Counted from the first letter of the stretch, positions 24,301 to 32,992 are shown. The stretch is DNA of 56,209 nt from Oscillospiraceae bacterium (GCA_017515345.1 JAFWFZ010000004.1:1-56209); one strand, 5' to 3'. Numbers and translations are program-made. Notes: a model not told the origin generated them from the sequence alone.

Positions 24301-24987
24301 AGCCTCGTATTCGTCCGAGTAGATGTCTCCTCTGTCCCCCAGAGACAGGAATACCTCCGTATACAGCTCCGTATCAAAGCCGTCGGCCGGGATATAGATG
24401 AACCCCGCCAGGGTACCGCGGCCAAGGGCGGTCGTGCCGCGTTCAAAGTTTACATAATATGGCGCATCCACGAGTCCCACGACCCGGTAGGCATCATAGG
24501 CGAAGAAATCGCGGGTATCCTCCGTGTTATCGTCGGAGAGGGGAAGCAAAAGGCCGATGCTCTCCTCCCCGAAATACTTCGCGTCCAGTACACACTCGTC
24601 CCCCGCTTCGGGCAGGCGGCCGGCAACCAGCTCCAGTCGGTTCACCCCGTCGGTGATCATGTGGGCGCGGAAGACCGTGTCTCCCTCCTCGCCTGCGCAG
24701 AGGAAATCGGCGCTCACCGAGCCGACAGCCGTCTCCACGCCGTTCAGCCCCGCGAATGCCTCCACATCCTCCCCGGTGAGTCCCAGGGTGCTGATGAGCC
24801 GGAAATCATAGAGGGACTTCTCCCGCAGATACTCGTTGGCGGTCTTCAACATGGCGTCGGTGGATACGCGCAGTCCCGCAAAAAAGCCGACTCCAAGGGC
24901 AATGATCGCGAAAATGGCGAGATACCGGCCCAGCGTGCTTCTGATCTGACGCAGGACAGATAAAAACAATACGGATGATCTCTGCAT
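21370..24987 (-). CDS. FtsX-domain ABC exporter permease with a long coiled-coil insert
   Basis: 1205 residues from ATG 24987; the frame extends further upstream but only as a shadow of the ATPase gene. One membrane helix lies at about residues 14-36, then a MacB-like external domain. A very long heptad-patterned coiled coil follows (about residues 300-720), rich in SELDAGRE-, ELADGQRELDEA- and AEAERELAD-type units. Two FtsX permease blocks come next, the first near FFFLVAALVCVTTMTRMVDEQR and the second near the C-terminus (NERRREIATLKVLGFYPNE). The start is 2 bp past the ATPase stop, so the two form one exporter. The coiled coil may span the wall, act as a ruler or bind a partner. Likely roles are lipoprotein, peptide or antimicrobial export, or mechanotransmission as in FtsEX. 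Confidence 0.9.
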   Translation of the reverse strand: MQRSSVLFLSVLRQIRSTLGRYLAIFAIIALGVGFFAGLRVSTDAMLKTANEYLREKSLYDFRLISTLGLTGEDVEAFAGLNGVETAVGSVSADFLCAGEEGDTVFRAHMITDGVNRLELVAGRLPEAGDECVLDAKYFGEESIGLLLPLSDDNTEDTRDFFAYDAYRVVGLVDAPYYVNFERGTTALGRGTLAGFIYIPADGFDTELYTEVFLSLGDRGDIYSDEYEAAVDGAEPAVSALLEERASIRHDSLEAEALEKIADAQSELDEGRETYETERAEAEKELSDALEELNSARKELDDGWQQLSDGKEELNSRRSDAETRFADARRELDNGWAELENGKQELAAQRETAEQGFADARAELEEAAEQLAAARSELDARRADSELQLRYAQVELEGAARQLAQGEAQLAQCRSLYDAGVALTQAVNAAGLGVSFESPSALIAALSSGENALLNAAAEQALGAYGMTAESFCAAWDQAEQQLGTPLSGETIAALAAGLDDARTKYNEGSAQFDEAKRTAEAAFAEAEAQLAASREQYDAGAAELEKQTEAAETAFAEAEDQLSASEAQLAAGESEYAEGRRAANEAIAEAERELADSERKLGDGEAEYADGLREYEDARAEADAQFADAERELADGQRELDEAREKLSELEEPSTYVLDRTANIGCATLDNDMGIVRGVSRVFPLFFFLVAALVCVTTMTRMVDEQRTQNGVLKALGYGSGAIIGQYLFYSGSASVLGCIVGFLLGSRFLPLALWQVYRIMYSIARPVAFLLDWKLFADCTALFLLCSMGATYLVCRRDLNESPAELIRPKSPPAGRRILIERAKFIWKRVKFLHKVSIRNILRYKKRMIMMILGVGGCTALLLTGFGIRDSIQHILDYQFDEIEVYDCSVSFTKALSETETEAFRAAHQDEVSGAAFLHVSAMDLTAGGKTLSVNAVVFEEEMDGFIDLHRGEDHIPWPETGETVIDYRLAMDCGLKKGDVITLRDTELREVTLTVTGIFDNYIYDYAFIRADTFRDQWGTAPEVKTAYLNLAEGADQHAAAAAIMGDDNVAAVNVLSDMRERVASMLSSLNYIVLIVLVCAGALAFIVLYNLTNISINERRREIATLKVLGFYPNESAAYVFRENMVLTGVSALVGLPMGYALLWYVMRQIKISSFYFGCRAAPLSYVISVALTFVFAAAVAFLLNFKLDRIDMADSLKAIE

Positions 24988-24989
24988 TT

Positions 24990-25709
24990 TTACCACTCGA
25001 TCTGTTCCACGGGCACCACGTGCTCGTTTTTGCGCTGTTCCGCCACAGTGCCGCTCCTGACACGGATGACCCGGTCGGCCATGCCGGTGAGGGCGCTGTT
25101 GTGGGTGATGATGATAACGGTCATGCCCGTCTGGCGGGCAGAATCCTGCAGCAGCTTCAGGATCTGTTTGCCGGTGACGTAGTCCAGCGCGCCGGTTGGC
25201 TCGTCGCACAGGAGGAGCTTCGGGTTTTTCGCCAGCGCCCGGGCGATGGCTACGCGCTGCTGCTCACCGCCGGAGAGCTGAGAGGGGAAATTCAGCGCCC
25301 GATCCCGCAGGCCGACCCGCTCCATCACATCCATGGGATCCAACGGCTCCCGGCAGATCTGGGTAGCCAGTTCCACGTTTTCGATGGCCGTCAGATTCTG
25401 GATCAGATTGTAAAACTGGAACACAAAGCCTACGTCGTACCGCCGGTAGGAGGCCATCTCGCGCTTGGAGTAGGCAGAGATCTCGACGCCGTCCAGCAGC
25501 ACCTGCCCGGAGGTGAGCCGATCCATGCCGCCCAGGATGTTGAGCAGCGTGGTCTTGCCCGCGCCGGAGGGGCCGACGATCACGCAGATCTCCCCTTTCT
25601 CTATGGTGAAGTTCACGTCGTGCAGCGCCTCAATGCTGACCTCGCCCATTTTGTAGACTTTCCTCACGTTCCGGAATTCCACATAGCCGGTCCGCGCCCT
25701 CTGTTCCAT
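24990..25709 (-). CDS. ABC transporter ATPase (MacB/LolD type)
   Basis: 239 residues. Walker [10 protein letters not shown] near residue 46, Q-loop [13 protein letters not shown], signature [15 protein letters not shown], Walker [13 protein letters not shown], and H-loop IIITHN. This is the MacB/LolD/FtsE group, which partners with FtsX-type permeases. The next gene downstream encodes that permease, and the stop is 2 bp from its start. A consensus promoter (25741-25769) lies just upstream, so the two genes form a complete operon. Confidence 0.96.
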   Translation of the reverse strand: MEQRARTGYVEFRNVRKVYKMGEVSIEALHDVNFTIEKGEICVIVGPSGAGKTTLLNILGGMDRLTSGQVLLDGVEISAYSKREMASYRRYDVGFVFQFYNLIQNLTAIENVELATQICREPLDPMDVMERVGLRDRALNFPSQLSGGEQQRVAIARALAKNPKLLLCDEPTGALDYVTGKQILKLLQDSARQTGMTVIIITHNSALTGMADRVIRVRSGTVAEQRKNEHVVPVEQIEW

Positions 25710-25740
25710 CCGATGCAGCTCCTTTCCAAGTCATACCAGT

Positions 25741-25769
25741 ATTGTAGTTTTCCAGGCCCGGAATGTCAA
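25741..25769 (-). promoter_or_regulatory. Promoter of the ABC exporter operon
   Basis: TTGACA (25769-25764), 17-nt spacer, TACAAT (25746-25741) on the minus strand. Confidence 0.8.
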
Positions 25770-25831
25770 ACGGATGAGCAGTGAGTTTATATTATTTTTA
25801 CAATGCGCGCGTCTTCGTTCGCTGCGGGCAG

Positions 25832-25867
25832 AAAAAGAGCTCCCGCAGCAGGTTGCTGCGGGAGCTC
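25832..25867 (-). terminator. Terminator of the sugar ABC operon
   Basis: GAGCTCCCGCAGCA pairs with TGCTGCGGGAGCTC; on the minus strand it is followed by TTTTTC, 29 bp after the last permease stop. Confidence 0.9.
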
Positions 25868-25895
25868 AACGAGTATTGCCGATGGAAAACGGGAC

Positions 25896-26921
25896 TTACT
25901 GGACAGCGGCCAGCAGAGCCTTGCGTCTCTTTTCCGCCTGCAGGTAGTCCATGATGAGGGCCACGATCAGCAGGGCGCCGACTGCAAAGGTGTTCCAGTA
26001 CGTCTTCACGCTGAGGATGGTGAGCACGTTGTCCAGCACCCTCATGACAAGGAGGGCGATCAGCGGACCGGTCATACCGCCGGTACCGCCGGAGAACGCG
26101 ACACCGCCGAGCATAACGGCCGACAGTGCCGTCATGTTGGGCGCGGAGCCGGTCAGCGCGGTGGGGTCAGCCTTCTTGGTCTGGCTCACATAGAACAGAC
26201 CGCCGAGGCAGGTGAACACGGAGCACAGCACGAAAAGGATCGTGGTGGTCCTGCCGGTATTGATGCCGGCCAGACGGCTGGCGAAAGCGTTGCCGCCGGC
26301 TGCGAAGCAGTTGCGCCCGAACGTCGTCTTGGACAGGATGAACTGGCAGATGAAAACCAGCACCACGCCCAGGAGGAACGTCAGCGGGATCAGCTTGAAG
26401 ACCGTCGTCTTGGCGATGCTGAGGAACGCGGCGTTATTCACGTTGACGTTCGTCAGGTTCAGCAGCCAGCCCGCGATGCCGGTATAAACAGAGGACATAC
26501 CGATCGTCGCGATGAAGGCCGGGAAGTGAAGCCGCAGGACCATGAACGCGTGGAGCAGGCCAACGATCGCTGCGATGACAAGCGCCATGATGAAGATCAC
26601 CCACCAGGGCAGGCTCGTATCGCGGCACATGACCGCAAAGAACGCGTTGAACAGCGTCGCCTGAGCGGCAACGGACAGGTCGATGTTGCCGCCGATGAGC
26701 AGCATACCGAGGCCGCACATCATAAACAGCGGAACGACCATTTGGTAGAACAGAGAGCGCAGGTTCACGGTGGAGAAGAAGCCCTTTCCAAACGGGCTGC
26801 CGCCATGGAGTACGTCGCTGCTGATGAGCACCGCGATGATGATCAGAATGATGAGGATGATCAGCAGCTTAAAGCCCGTACCCGATGCAAAGCGCTTAAA
26901 GGCATTTGATTTCTTAGGCAT
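25896..26921 (-). CDS. Ribose-type sugar ABC transporter permease (second permease)
   Basis: 341 residues, RbsC/AraH family, with about 9-10 membrane helices. Typical elements: GGNIDLSVAAQ near residue 77, FPAFIATIGMSSVYTGIAG, the GGNAFASRLAGI cytoplasmic loop that contacts the ATPase, and VMLGGVAFSGGTGG. It is the last gene of the operon and pairs with the permease at 26934 (12 bp upstream) as a heterodimeric channel. The loop sequence matches the partner pattern GGNPVAANLAGI, consistent with ancient duplication. Confidence 0.94.
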   Translation of the reverse strand: MPKKSNAFKRFASGTGFKLLIILIILIIIAVLISSDVLHGGSPFGKGFFSTVNLRSLFYQMVVPLFMMCGLGMLLIGGNIDLSVAAQATLFNAFFAVMCRDTSLPWWVIFIMALVIAAIVGLLHAFMVLRLHFPAFIATIGMSSVYTGIAGWLLNLTNVNVNNAAFLSIAKTTVFKLIPLTFLLGVVLVFICQFILSKTTFGRNCFAAGGNAFASRLAGINTGRTTTILFVLCSVFTCLGGLFYVSQTKKADPTALTGSAPNMTALSAVMLGGVAFSGGTGGMTGPLIALLVMRVLDNVLTILSVKTYWNTFAVGALLIVALIMDYLQAEKRRKALLAAVQ

Positions 26922-26933
26922 AATTGACCCCCC

Positions 26934-27944
26934 TTAAACTCTGCGTCTGCGCGCCTGCCTGAAGAAGTCAAGCGCCAGGGCTATGATCAGCAGCAGGCCG
27001 TTGAAAATGGTGGAGAGGTTGGTGTTGACGTTGCACACGCTCATGCCGATGGTAAAGGTGTTCAGGATCAGCATACCTACGAACGCACCGCCGAGGCCGC
27101 CCTCGCCGCCGCCAAAGGAGATACCGCCGAGGATGGCGCCGGTAAGGCCGGTGAACTGTGCCGCGGACAGCGCCTGCAGGCTGCCCTGCTGCATCTTTGA
27201 GGCGAAGAGCGTTCCGGCCACGCCTGCCATGCCGCCGCTGATGATGAAGAGCAGGAACGTGATGCCCTTGGACTTGATGCCGGCCAGGTTTGCCGCGACC
27301 GGGTTGCCGCCCAGCATCTTCACCTTGGTGCCGAACTTCGTCTTTGCTATGATGATCGCGAAAACGACGTAGATCACGAGCATGATCACAACACAGATTG
27401 AGAACTCGCTGATGAGCTTCTGATTGCCGATGGCATAGAGCGTCTCATTCTGGAAGTTGATGTTCTGGGCCGTACCGTCCCCGCTGCCCATGCCCAGGGA
27501 GCTGAAGAAGAACATCAGGCCCCTGATCACAGAGGACATACCGAGGGTGGCGATGAAGGACGGGAAGCGGAACCGGGTGATGATGAAGGCGTTCAGAGCA
27601 CCGAAGCCGATACCGAAGGCGATGGCAATGATAATGGCCAGGAACCAGGGAACGCTGTGCACGATGCACCACGCGGTCACGATGCCGCAGAACGCGCCGA
27701 TCGTCGAAGCCGACAGATCCATGTGACCGGCAAGCATCAAGCTACCGGCGCCGATGGTCAGGAACGCTGCAAAGGTCATATTGTTGAGGATATTTCTCAG
27801 CGTGGTGATGGCAAAGAAGTTGGAGCCGCGCGCGTGGGCCCACACGCTGAAAAGGATGATCTCAAATATGAGGAGGATTAGAAGCGGAAAGACTTTTTTC
27901 TGAAACAGGGTCTTGAAGAACCCATCCGACTTCGCATTGTTCAT
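26934..27944 (-). CDS. Ribose-type sugar ABC transporter permease (first permease)
   Basis: 336 residues, RbsC-like. AGHMDLSASTIG at about residue 70, FPSFIATLGMSSVIRGLMFF, GGNPVAANLAGIKSKG, and ILGGISFGGGEGGLGG match the family. It starts 12 bp after the RbsA-like ATPase stop and is followed by the second permease. Two different permeases in one cassette replace the single RbsC homodimer, as in several clostridial sugar and nucleoside systems. Confidence 0.94.
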   Translation of the reverse strand: MNNAKSDGFFKTLFQKKVFPLLILLIFEIILFSVWAHARGSNFFAITTLRNILNNMTFAAFLTIGAGSLMLAGHMDLSASTIGAFCGIVTAWCIVHSVPWFLAIIIAIAFGIGFGALNAFIITRFRFPSFIATLGMSSVIRGLMFFFSSLGMGSGDGTAQNINFQNETLYAIGNQKLISEFSICVVIMLVIYVVFAIIIAKTKFGTKVKMLGGNPVAANLAGIKSKGITFLLFIISGGMAGVAGTLFASKMQQGSLQALSAAQFTGLTGAILGGISFGGGEGGLGGAFVGMLILNTFTIGMSVCNVNTNLSTIFNGLLLIIALALDFFRQARRRRV

Positions 27945-27956
27945 TTCATGACCCCC

Positions 27957-29459
27957 TTACTCTTTCATGGCGAGGGCGAGAACGTTTTCCTCCGTAGCGT
28001 CCTCACGCTTAACCTCGCCGGTAATGTGGCCGTTATGCATCACAATGATCCGGTCAGCGACGTTGATGACCTCGGTCAGCTCACTGGAGATGAAAATCAC
28101 GGCCATGCCCTGCTTGGCAAAATCGCAGACCCTCTGATAGATCTCGGCCTTCGTTCCCACGTCGATGCCCTTGGTGGGCTCGTCGAGGATGAGGACCTTC
28201 GTATCCATCAGCTCATTGGTCCAGCGGCCCAGAATGACCTTCTGCTGGTTGCCGCCGGAGAGCTCCACAACATTCTTGTAGATCGTCGGCGTCTTGATGT
28301 CATATTTAGCGACGGCGTTGTCGGCCAGCTCCGTCATCCGCTTTTCATCGGTGAAAACGCCGCCCTTGACCGCCTTGTCAATAACGGGCATCGCCACGTT
28401 ATCGCGAATCGTGCGGTACATCACGAGGCCCTGATCCTTACGATCCTCCGGGCAGAGGGCAACACCGGCCGAAATAGCGTCTGCGGGATACTTGAAGTTT
28501 GTCTTTTTCCCATCCAGAATGATCTCGCCCTTGAGAACGGGATCCGCGCCGAACAGGGCGCGCGCCACCTCGGTGCGTCCGGCGCCAACGAGGCCGGCCA
28601 GACCGACGACCTCGCCCTTGCGGACCTGGAAGGTCACGTCGTGGACATAGGGGGTCTTCAGATCCTTCACGTCCAGGACCACTTCGCCGTACTTGTCATT
28701 TCTCTTGAGGTTTGCATAGGTGTCGCCGATGTCACGGCCGACCATGCACTTGATGAGCTCCGCCTCGGTCGTCGTCTCGGTCTCCAGCGTTTTGACGAAC
28801 TTGCCGTCCTTCAGGACAACGATCTCGTCACAGATCTGGAAGATCTCATTCAGACGGTGGGAAACGTAGATGATGACCTTGCCCTCTGCCTTCTGCTTCC
28901 GGATCAGATCGAAAAGGATCTTGATCTCCGTATCGGTCAGAGGAGCCGTGGACTCGTCATAAGCGATGATATCAGAATTCCGGCGGTAAGCCTTCATGAT
29001 CTCGACCATCTGCTGGTGCGCCACGTTGAGCATACCGACCTTCTCCTGAGGGTCGATGGGAAGGCCGAAATCATCAATGATCGCCTGGGTCTTTTTAATC
29101 AGATTTGCCTTGTCAAAAAGGCCGAGCTTCGTTTTGGGGAGCTCGCCGAGGAAGATGTTCTCCATAACGGACAAATGAGGAATGAGCTGGCGCTCCTGAT
29201 AGATCACGCTGATGCCGTTGGCGATAGCCTCCTGGGGATTGTGAAGCGTGATGGGATTGCCGTTGAGGACAAGCTCACCCTCGTCTGCGCGAAGATCGCC
29301 GTTCATGATCTTGAGGAGCGTACTTTTGCCGGCGCCGTTTTCTCCGAGCAGGGCCAGGACCTTGCCGCCCTCTGCCTTAAAGCTGATGTCATCGAGCGCG
29401 CGAACACCGGGGAAGGATTTGCCGATACCTCTTAATTCGTATGACTTCTCCATCTTCAC
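27957..29459 (-). CDS. RbsA-type sugar ABC ATPase with two nucleotide-binding domains
   Basis: 500 residues, two fused ABC domains. Domain 1: Walker A LLGENGAGKST (about residue 40), with a divergent signature (LNVAHQQMVEI) and Walker B IIAYDESTA. Domain 2: signature LSGGNQQKVILGRW and Walker B VLILDEPTKGID; its Walker A is degraded (GLVGAGRTEV), as in all RbsA-type proteins. The DEST in place of DEPT in domain 1 is slightly unusual. It energises the two permeases downstream. A terminator-like hairpin separates it from the binding-protein genes, so the ATPase is probably made in smaller amounts. Confidence 0.95.
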   Translation of the reverse strand: MKMEKSYELRGIGKSFPGVRALDDISFKAEGGKVLALLGENGAGKSTLLKIMNGDLRADEGELVLNGNPITLHNPQEAIANGISVIYQERQLIPHLSVMENIFLGELPKTKLGLFDKANLIKKTQAIIDDFGLPIDPQEKVGMLNVAHQQMVEIMKAYRRNSDIIAYDESTAPLTDTEIKILFDLIRKQKAEGKVIIYVSHRLNEIFQICDEIVVLKDGKFVKTLETETTTEAELIKCMVGRDIGDTYANLKRNDKYGEVVLDVKDLKTPYVHDVTFQVRKGEVVGLAGLVGAGRTEVARALFGADPVLKGEIILDGKKTNFKYPADAISAGVALCPEDRKDQGLVMYRTIRDNVAMPVIDKAVKGGVFTDEKRMTELADNAVAKYDIKTPTIYKNVVELSGGNQQKVILGRWTNELMDTKVLILDEPTKGIDVGTKAEIYQRVCDFAKQGMAVIFISSELTEVINVADRIIVMHNGHITGEVKREDATEENVLALAMKE

Positions 29460-29499
29460 ATATTCACCTGCCTAATAATAGAATTGATCGCGGTTAGCG

Positions 29500-29532
29500 G
29501 AAAAGGGACGGCGGACCCGCCGTCCCTTTTCC
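29500..29532 (-). terminator. Partial terminator between binding protein and ATPase genes
   Basis: AAAAGGGACGGCGG and CCGCCGTCCCTTTT around ACC. Such stems commonly reduce downstream expression so the binding protein exceeds the membrane complex. Confidence 0.75.
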
Positions 29533-29576
29533 TGATAATTTACGGGTTTGATGAATTGTTTTTAATGCTCGCCGGA

Positions 29577-30980
29577 TTACATGCCGGTGCCGGTGTAATA
29601 ATCCGGATACTCGGACACGAAGGAGCTGTAGTCGTCGATCTCAACAGGCACATCGGCATAGCCCTTCAGGTTGGAATAGGTGCTGACGCTGGCATACATG
29701 TCGGTCCACTTCAGATAGTGGACGTAATCATCCTCAGTCAGCCACTCGGTGGGCAGGAGCAGGGAGCTGTACTCGCCGTTCTTGCCGCAGTCAGCAGGAT
29801 TTCTCCAGTTCGGCCAGATCTCTTCCTCAGTGCACCAGCCGTTCTTGAACGCGTACACAGCGCCAAGGATAGGCTCGTCGTACAGGGTCTGAGCGGTGAA
29901 CAGAGCGAAGCGGGCGGCGGTGTGGATGCCGGAATCCCACTGCTGGATGTAGCCGGTGCCGCCGAAGGTCACGCAGACGGAGGTGTCGGTCAGGCCGATC
30001 TCATCCAGGGTGTCGGCAGCGGCCAGTCCCCAGTCATCAATGATGCCGCAGATCAGCCAGTACTCGATCTCGCTGTGCTTGGAAACCTCGCCCGGGAAGA
30101 TGGACTTGGCGCCTTCATAGTTCAGACCGGCGGAAACGGTGTCGCAGATCCAGAAGTGATCCGCAGCAGCGCCGGCGACTTCCTTCCAGTGCTCCTCAGC
30201 AGCGACGGTGCGCTCATGCAGGGCGGGGGAAGTGGAGAAGTCGAAGGAGATCATACCGATCTTCGCAGGATCCGCGTCGGGATAGTTCTCCTGCAGCCAG
30301 GACCAGCACTTGTCGACAAGGGCGCGGCCAACGTCAGCGCCGTTGAAGCCGACGAAGGGGTGAACCATCCAGCCGCCGATGGGGGCGCCGGCCTCTTCAG
30401 AACCGTCGCGGGCCTGGCTCATCATGGGCATCCACTTCACACCGGGATACTGCTCGATGAGCTGCTTGACGGAGGGATAGATAGTGGCGTCGGGGTCGAC
30501 GATGAGCATCTCAACGCCGCTGTCCAGCACCTGCTGCAGAACGGTGATGTAGGTGTTGGCATCGCCGTCATTGTTGAAATAGAAGCCATCCCAGATCAGG
30601 TTGAAGGACGGGCACCATGCCTCGATGGCGTCAGCCGCGGCCTGATACAGGAAGTAGGAAGAGGACGCCACATAAGCGACCCTGTACTGGGGATTCTGGG
30701 TGTAATCGTACTCATAGTCGAAGTGAGCGATCTTGTCCAGATCGGGGGTGCCGTCCGCATTGGCATGGGGATACGGCTTCGCGGTGTCAACCTCAACTTC
30801 AGCGCTGGGGTTCACAGGAGCGGTGGAGCTGGACGGTGCGGGGGAGTTGCTCGCGGGAGCAGTGGACTCCTGAGCCGGGGAATTGGACTCAGCGGGAGCC
30901 GGCGTATTTCCGCCGCCGCCGCAGGCCACGAGCGCAAGGACCATAACGAGTGCAAGAATGAGTGCAAGGATTTTTTTCAT
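29577..30980 (-). CDS. Sugar-type ABC substrate-binding lipoprotein, copy A
   Basis: 467 residues. Lipoprotein signal MKKILALILALVMVLALVAC followed by a GGGG and Ser/Pro/Ala-rich linker (about residues 20-65). The mature part resembles the periplasmic-binding type I fold, though it is clearly longer than the usual ~320 residues (IDDWGLAAADTLDEIGL marks the late hinge region). It delivers a ligand to the permease and ATPase below. It is very similar to copy B (31094-32503). Differences cluster around residues 135-260, which include lobe faces, while the first ~130 residues and the stretch YDEPILGAVYAFKNGWCTEE are almost identical. The ligand is unknown. Confidence 0.93.
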   Translation of the reverse strand: MKKILALILALVMVLALVACGGGGNTPAPAESNSPAQESTAPASNSPAPSSSTAPVNPSAEVEVDTAKPYPHANADGTPDLDKIAHFDYEYDYTQNPQYRVAYVASSSYFLYQAAADAIEAWCPSFNLIWDGFYFNNDGDANTYITVLQQVLDSGVEMLIVDPDATIYPSVKQLIEQYPGVKWMPMMSQARDGSEEAGAPIGGWMVHPFVGFNGADVGRALVDKCWSWLQENYPDADPAKIGMISFDFSTSPALHERTVAAEEHWKEVAGAAADHFWICDTVSAGLNYEGAKSIFPGEVSKHSEIEYWLICGIIDDWGLAAADTLDEIGLTDTSVCVTFGGTGYIQQWDSGIHTAARFALFTAQTLYDEPILGAVYAFKNGWCTEEEIWPNWRNPADCGKNGEYSSLLLPTEWLTEDDYVHYLKWTDMYASVSTYSNLKGYADVPVEIDDYSSFVSEYPDYYTGTGM

Positions 30981-31027
30981 GTTTTCGTTTGCCTCCTTAG
31001 AAAAAGCCTGGGTTTCTCTTTATTTGC

Positions 31028-31078
31028 AGCGGCCGGTCCGTGACCCCGTAAATCTATATTCCATCACGGATTCGGCCG
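31028..31078 (-). terminator. Imperfect hairpin between the two binding-protein genes
   Basis: AGCGGCCG-GT-CCGTGA pairs with TCACGG-AT-T-CGGCCGCT over a long loop. No clear T-tract; probably an mRNA stabiliser or weak attenuator. Confidence 0.5.
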
Positions 31079-31093
31079 CTCGCAATTCATCAA

Positions 31094-32503
31094 TTACATG
31101 CCGGTTCCGGTGTAATAATCCGGATACTCCTTCACGAAGGAGCTGAAGTCGTCGATCGTGACGTTCACATCGTCATAGCCCTTCAGGTAAGCATAGGTGC
31201 TGACGCTGGCATACATATCGGTCCACTTCAGATACGGGATGTAGTCGTCCTCGCTCAGCCACTCGGTGGGCAGCAGCAGGGAGCTGTACTCGCCGTTCTT
31301 GCCGCAGTCAGCAGGATTTCTCCAGTTCGGCCAGATCTCTTCCTCAGTGCACCAGCCGTTCTTGAACGCGTACACAGCGCCGAGGATAGGCTCGTCGTAC
31401 AGGGTCTGAGCGGTGAACAGAGCGTAACGGGCAGCGGTGGAGATACCGGCATCCCACTGCTGGATGAAGCCGGTGCCGCCGAAGGTGACGGAGACGGAGG
31501 TGTCGGTCAGGCCCATCTCGTCCAGGGTGTCAGCAGCGGCCAGGGCCCAGTCGTCGATGATACCGGCGATGCACCAGTACTCGATCTCGGTGTGCTTGGC
31601 GACCTCGCCCGGGAAGATGGACTTGGCGCCTTCATAGGTCAGGCCGGCGGAAACGGTGTCGCAGACCCAGCAGTTCGCGGAGGAAGCGCCGGTATTGGCG
31701 GCCCACCACTCCTGAACGGCGACGGTGCGCTCATGCAGGGCGGGGGAGGTGGAGAAGTCGAACACGATGCAGCCGACCTTCGCGGGATCGGCATCGGGAT
31801 AGTTCTCTTCCTTCCAATCCCAGGCCTTCTTCACAACGGCGCGGCCTGCGTCGCCCATGTTGAAGCCGGCATAGGGATGAGTCATCCAGCCGCCCATGGG
31901 AGCGCCGGCCTCTTCAGAACCGTCGCGGGCCTGGCTCATCATGGGCATCCACTTCACGCCGGGATACTGGTCGATGAGCTGCTTCACAGAGGGGAAGATG
32001 GTGTTGTCGGGGTCGAGGATGAGAAGCTCGACGCCGCTGTCCAGCACCTGCTGCAGAACGGTCATGTAGCTGTTGGCGTCGCCGTCATTGTTGAAATAGA
32101 AGCCATCCCAGATCAGGTTGAAGGACGGGCACCATGCCTCGATGGCGTCAGCCGCGGCCTGATACAGGAAGTAGGAAGAGGACGCCACATAAGCGACCTT
32201 GTACTGGGGATTCTGGGTGTAATCGTACTCATAGTCGAAGTGAGCGATCTTGTCCAGATCGGGGGTGCCGTCCGCATTGGCATGGGGATACGGCTTCGCG
32301 GTGTCAACCTCAACTTCAGCGCTGGGGTTCACGGGAGCGGTGGAGCTGGACGGCGCGGGGGAGTTGCTCGCGGGAGCAGTGGACTCCTGAGCCGGGGAAT
32401 TGGACTCAGCGGGAGCCGGCGTATTTCCGCCGCCGCCGCAGGCCACGAGCGCGAAGACCATGGCAAGCGCCAGAACGAGCGCAAGGATCTTCTTCATCTT
32501 CAT
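31094..32503 (-). CDS. Sugar-type ABC substrate-binding lipoprotein, copy B
   Basis: 469 residues, lipobox LVAC with the same GGGG linker as copy A. It is first in the operon, immediately behind the promoter at 32626-32654. Most of the protein, and even synonymous bases over the linker, match copy A, indicating recent duplication or ongoing gene conversion. The middle differs: copy B has WMTHPYAGFNMGDAG and VQEWWAANTGASSANCW where copy A has WMVHPFVGFNGADVG and AEEHWKEVAGAAADHFW. These changes could give a different ligand range for one shared permease. Confidence 0.93.
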   Translation of the reverse strand: MKMKKILALVLALAMVFALVACGGGGNTPAPAESNSPAQESTAPASNSPAPSSSTAPVNPSAEVEVDTAKPYPHANADGTPDLDKIAHFDYEYDYTQNPQYKVAYVASSSYFLYQAAADAIEAWCPSFNLIWDGFYFNNDGDANSYMTVLQQVLDSGVELLILDPDNTIFPSVKQLIDQYPGVKWMPMMSQARDGSEEAGAPMGGWMTHPYAGFNMGDAGRAVVKKAWDWKEENYPDADPAKVGCIVFDFSTSPALHERTVAVQEWWAANTGASSANCWVCDTVSAGLTYEGAKSIFPGEVAKHTEIEYWCIAGIIDDWALAAADTLDEMGLTDTSVSVTFGGTGFIQQWDAGISTAARYALFTAQTLYDEPILGAVYAFKNGWCTEEEIWPNWRNPADCGKNGEYSSLLLPTEWLSEDDYIPYLKWTDMYASVSTYAYLKGYDDVNVTIDDFSSFVKEYPDYYTGTGM

Positions 32504-32625
32504 CTTCTTTGTTTTCCTCCTTAAACTATCCTTGATTGATTCCGGCCGACGTTGCCTGTCCGTGACGAACGTAGCTTTTTTCCGTCGGCGGACATGGGCA
32601 TAGTAAGCCTTCTGAATTCGCGCTC

Positions 32626-32654
32626 ATTATAGCAATATCAACAATAAAAATCAA
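32626..32654 (-). promoter_or_regulatory. Promoter of the sugar ABC operon
   Basis: TTGATT (32654-32649), 17-nt spacer, TATAAT (32631-32626) on the minus strand. This leaves a ~115-nt leader before copy B. Confidence 0.8.
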
Positions 32655-32686
32655 TTAGCATTATTAACAACTCAGTAATAACCTTT

Positions 32687-32725
32687 TTATAAATGTTTAT
32701 AAGGAAAAGTTATCATTTGTAACTT
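32687..32725. promoter_or_regulatory. Two palindromes upstream of the sugar ABC promoter
   Basis: TTATAAA-TG-TTTATAA (32687-32702) and AAGTTA-N7-TAACTT (32707-32725), about 35-70 bp upstream of the -35 box. They are candidate operator or activator sites for a regulator not in the window. Confidence 0.5.
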
Positions 32726-32877
32726 ATCTTGTTTATTGTGCTAATCTTCTACTGGAATTGCCAGCATATTACGGTATGGAAACCAAAAGCCGCCATTTCT
32801 GTGTTTTACGGAACGTACTGCGACATATAATAGATCGGCATATAATGAAAAATATTGTTAACAACTCCGATTTTCAC

Positions 32878-32906
32878 TTGAAACGCCGACGGGAATCGTA
32901 TACAAT
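32878..32906 (+). promoter_or_regulatory. Promoter of the parvulin-like gene
   Basis: TTGAAA (32878-32883), 17-nt spacer, TACAAT (32901-32906). The rest of 32504-32992 is AT-rich regulatory DNA shared with the divergent sugar operon; no gene is seen in it. Confidence 0.7.
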
Positions 32907-32992
32907 GAGCCGGAACACTTGCGGTTTGGGTTCGTTATATGAAAAAACCGGGCGCAGCCCGGCGGAAGGTATGATAAAGGAATGAAGCAGAT

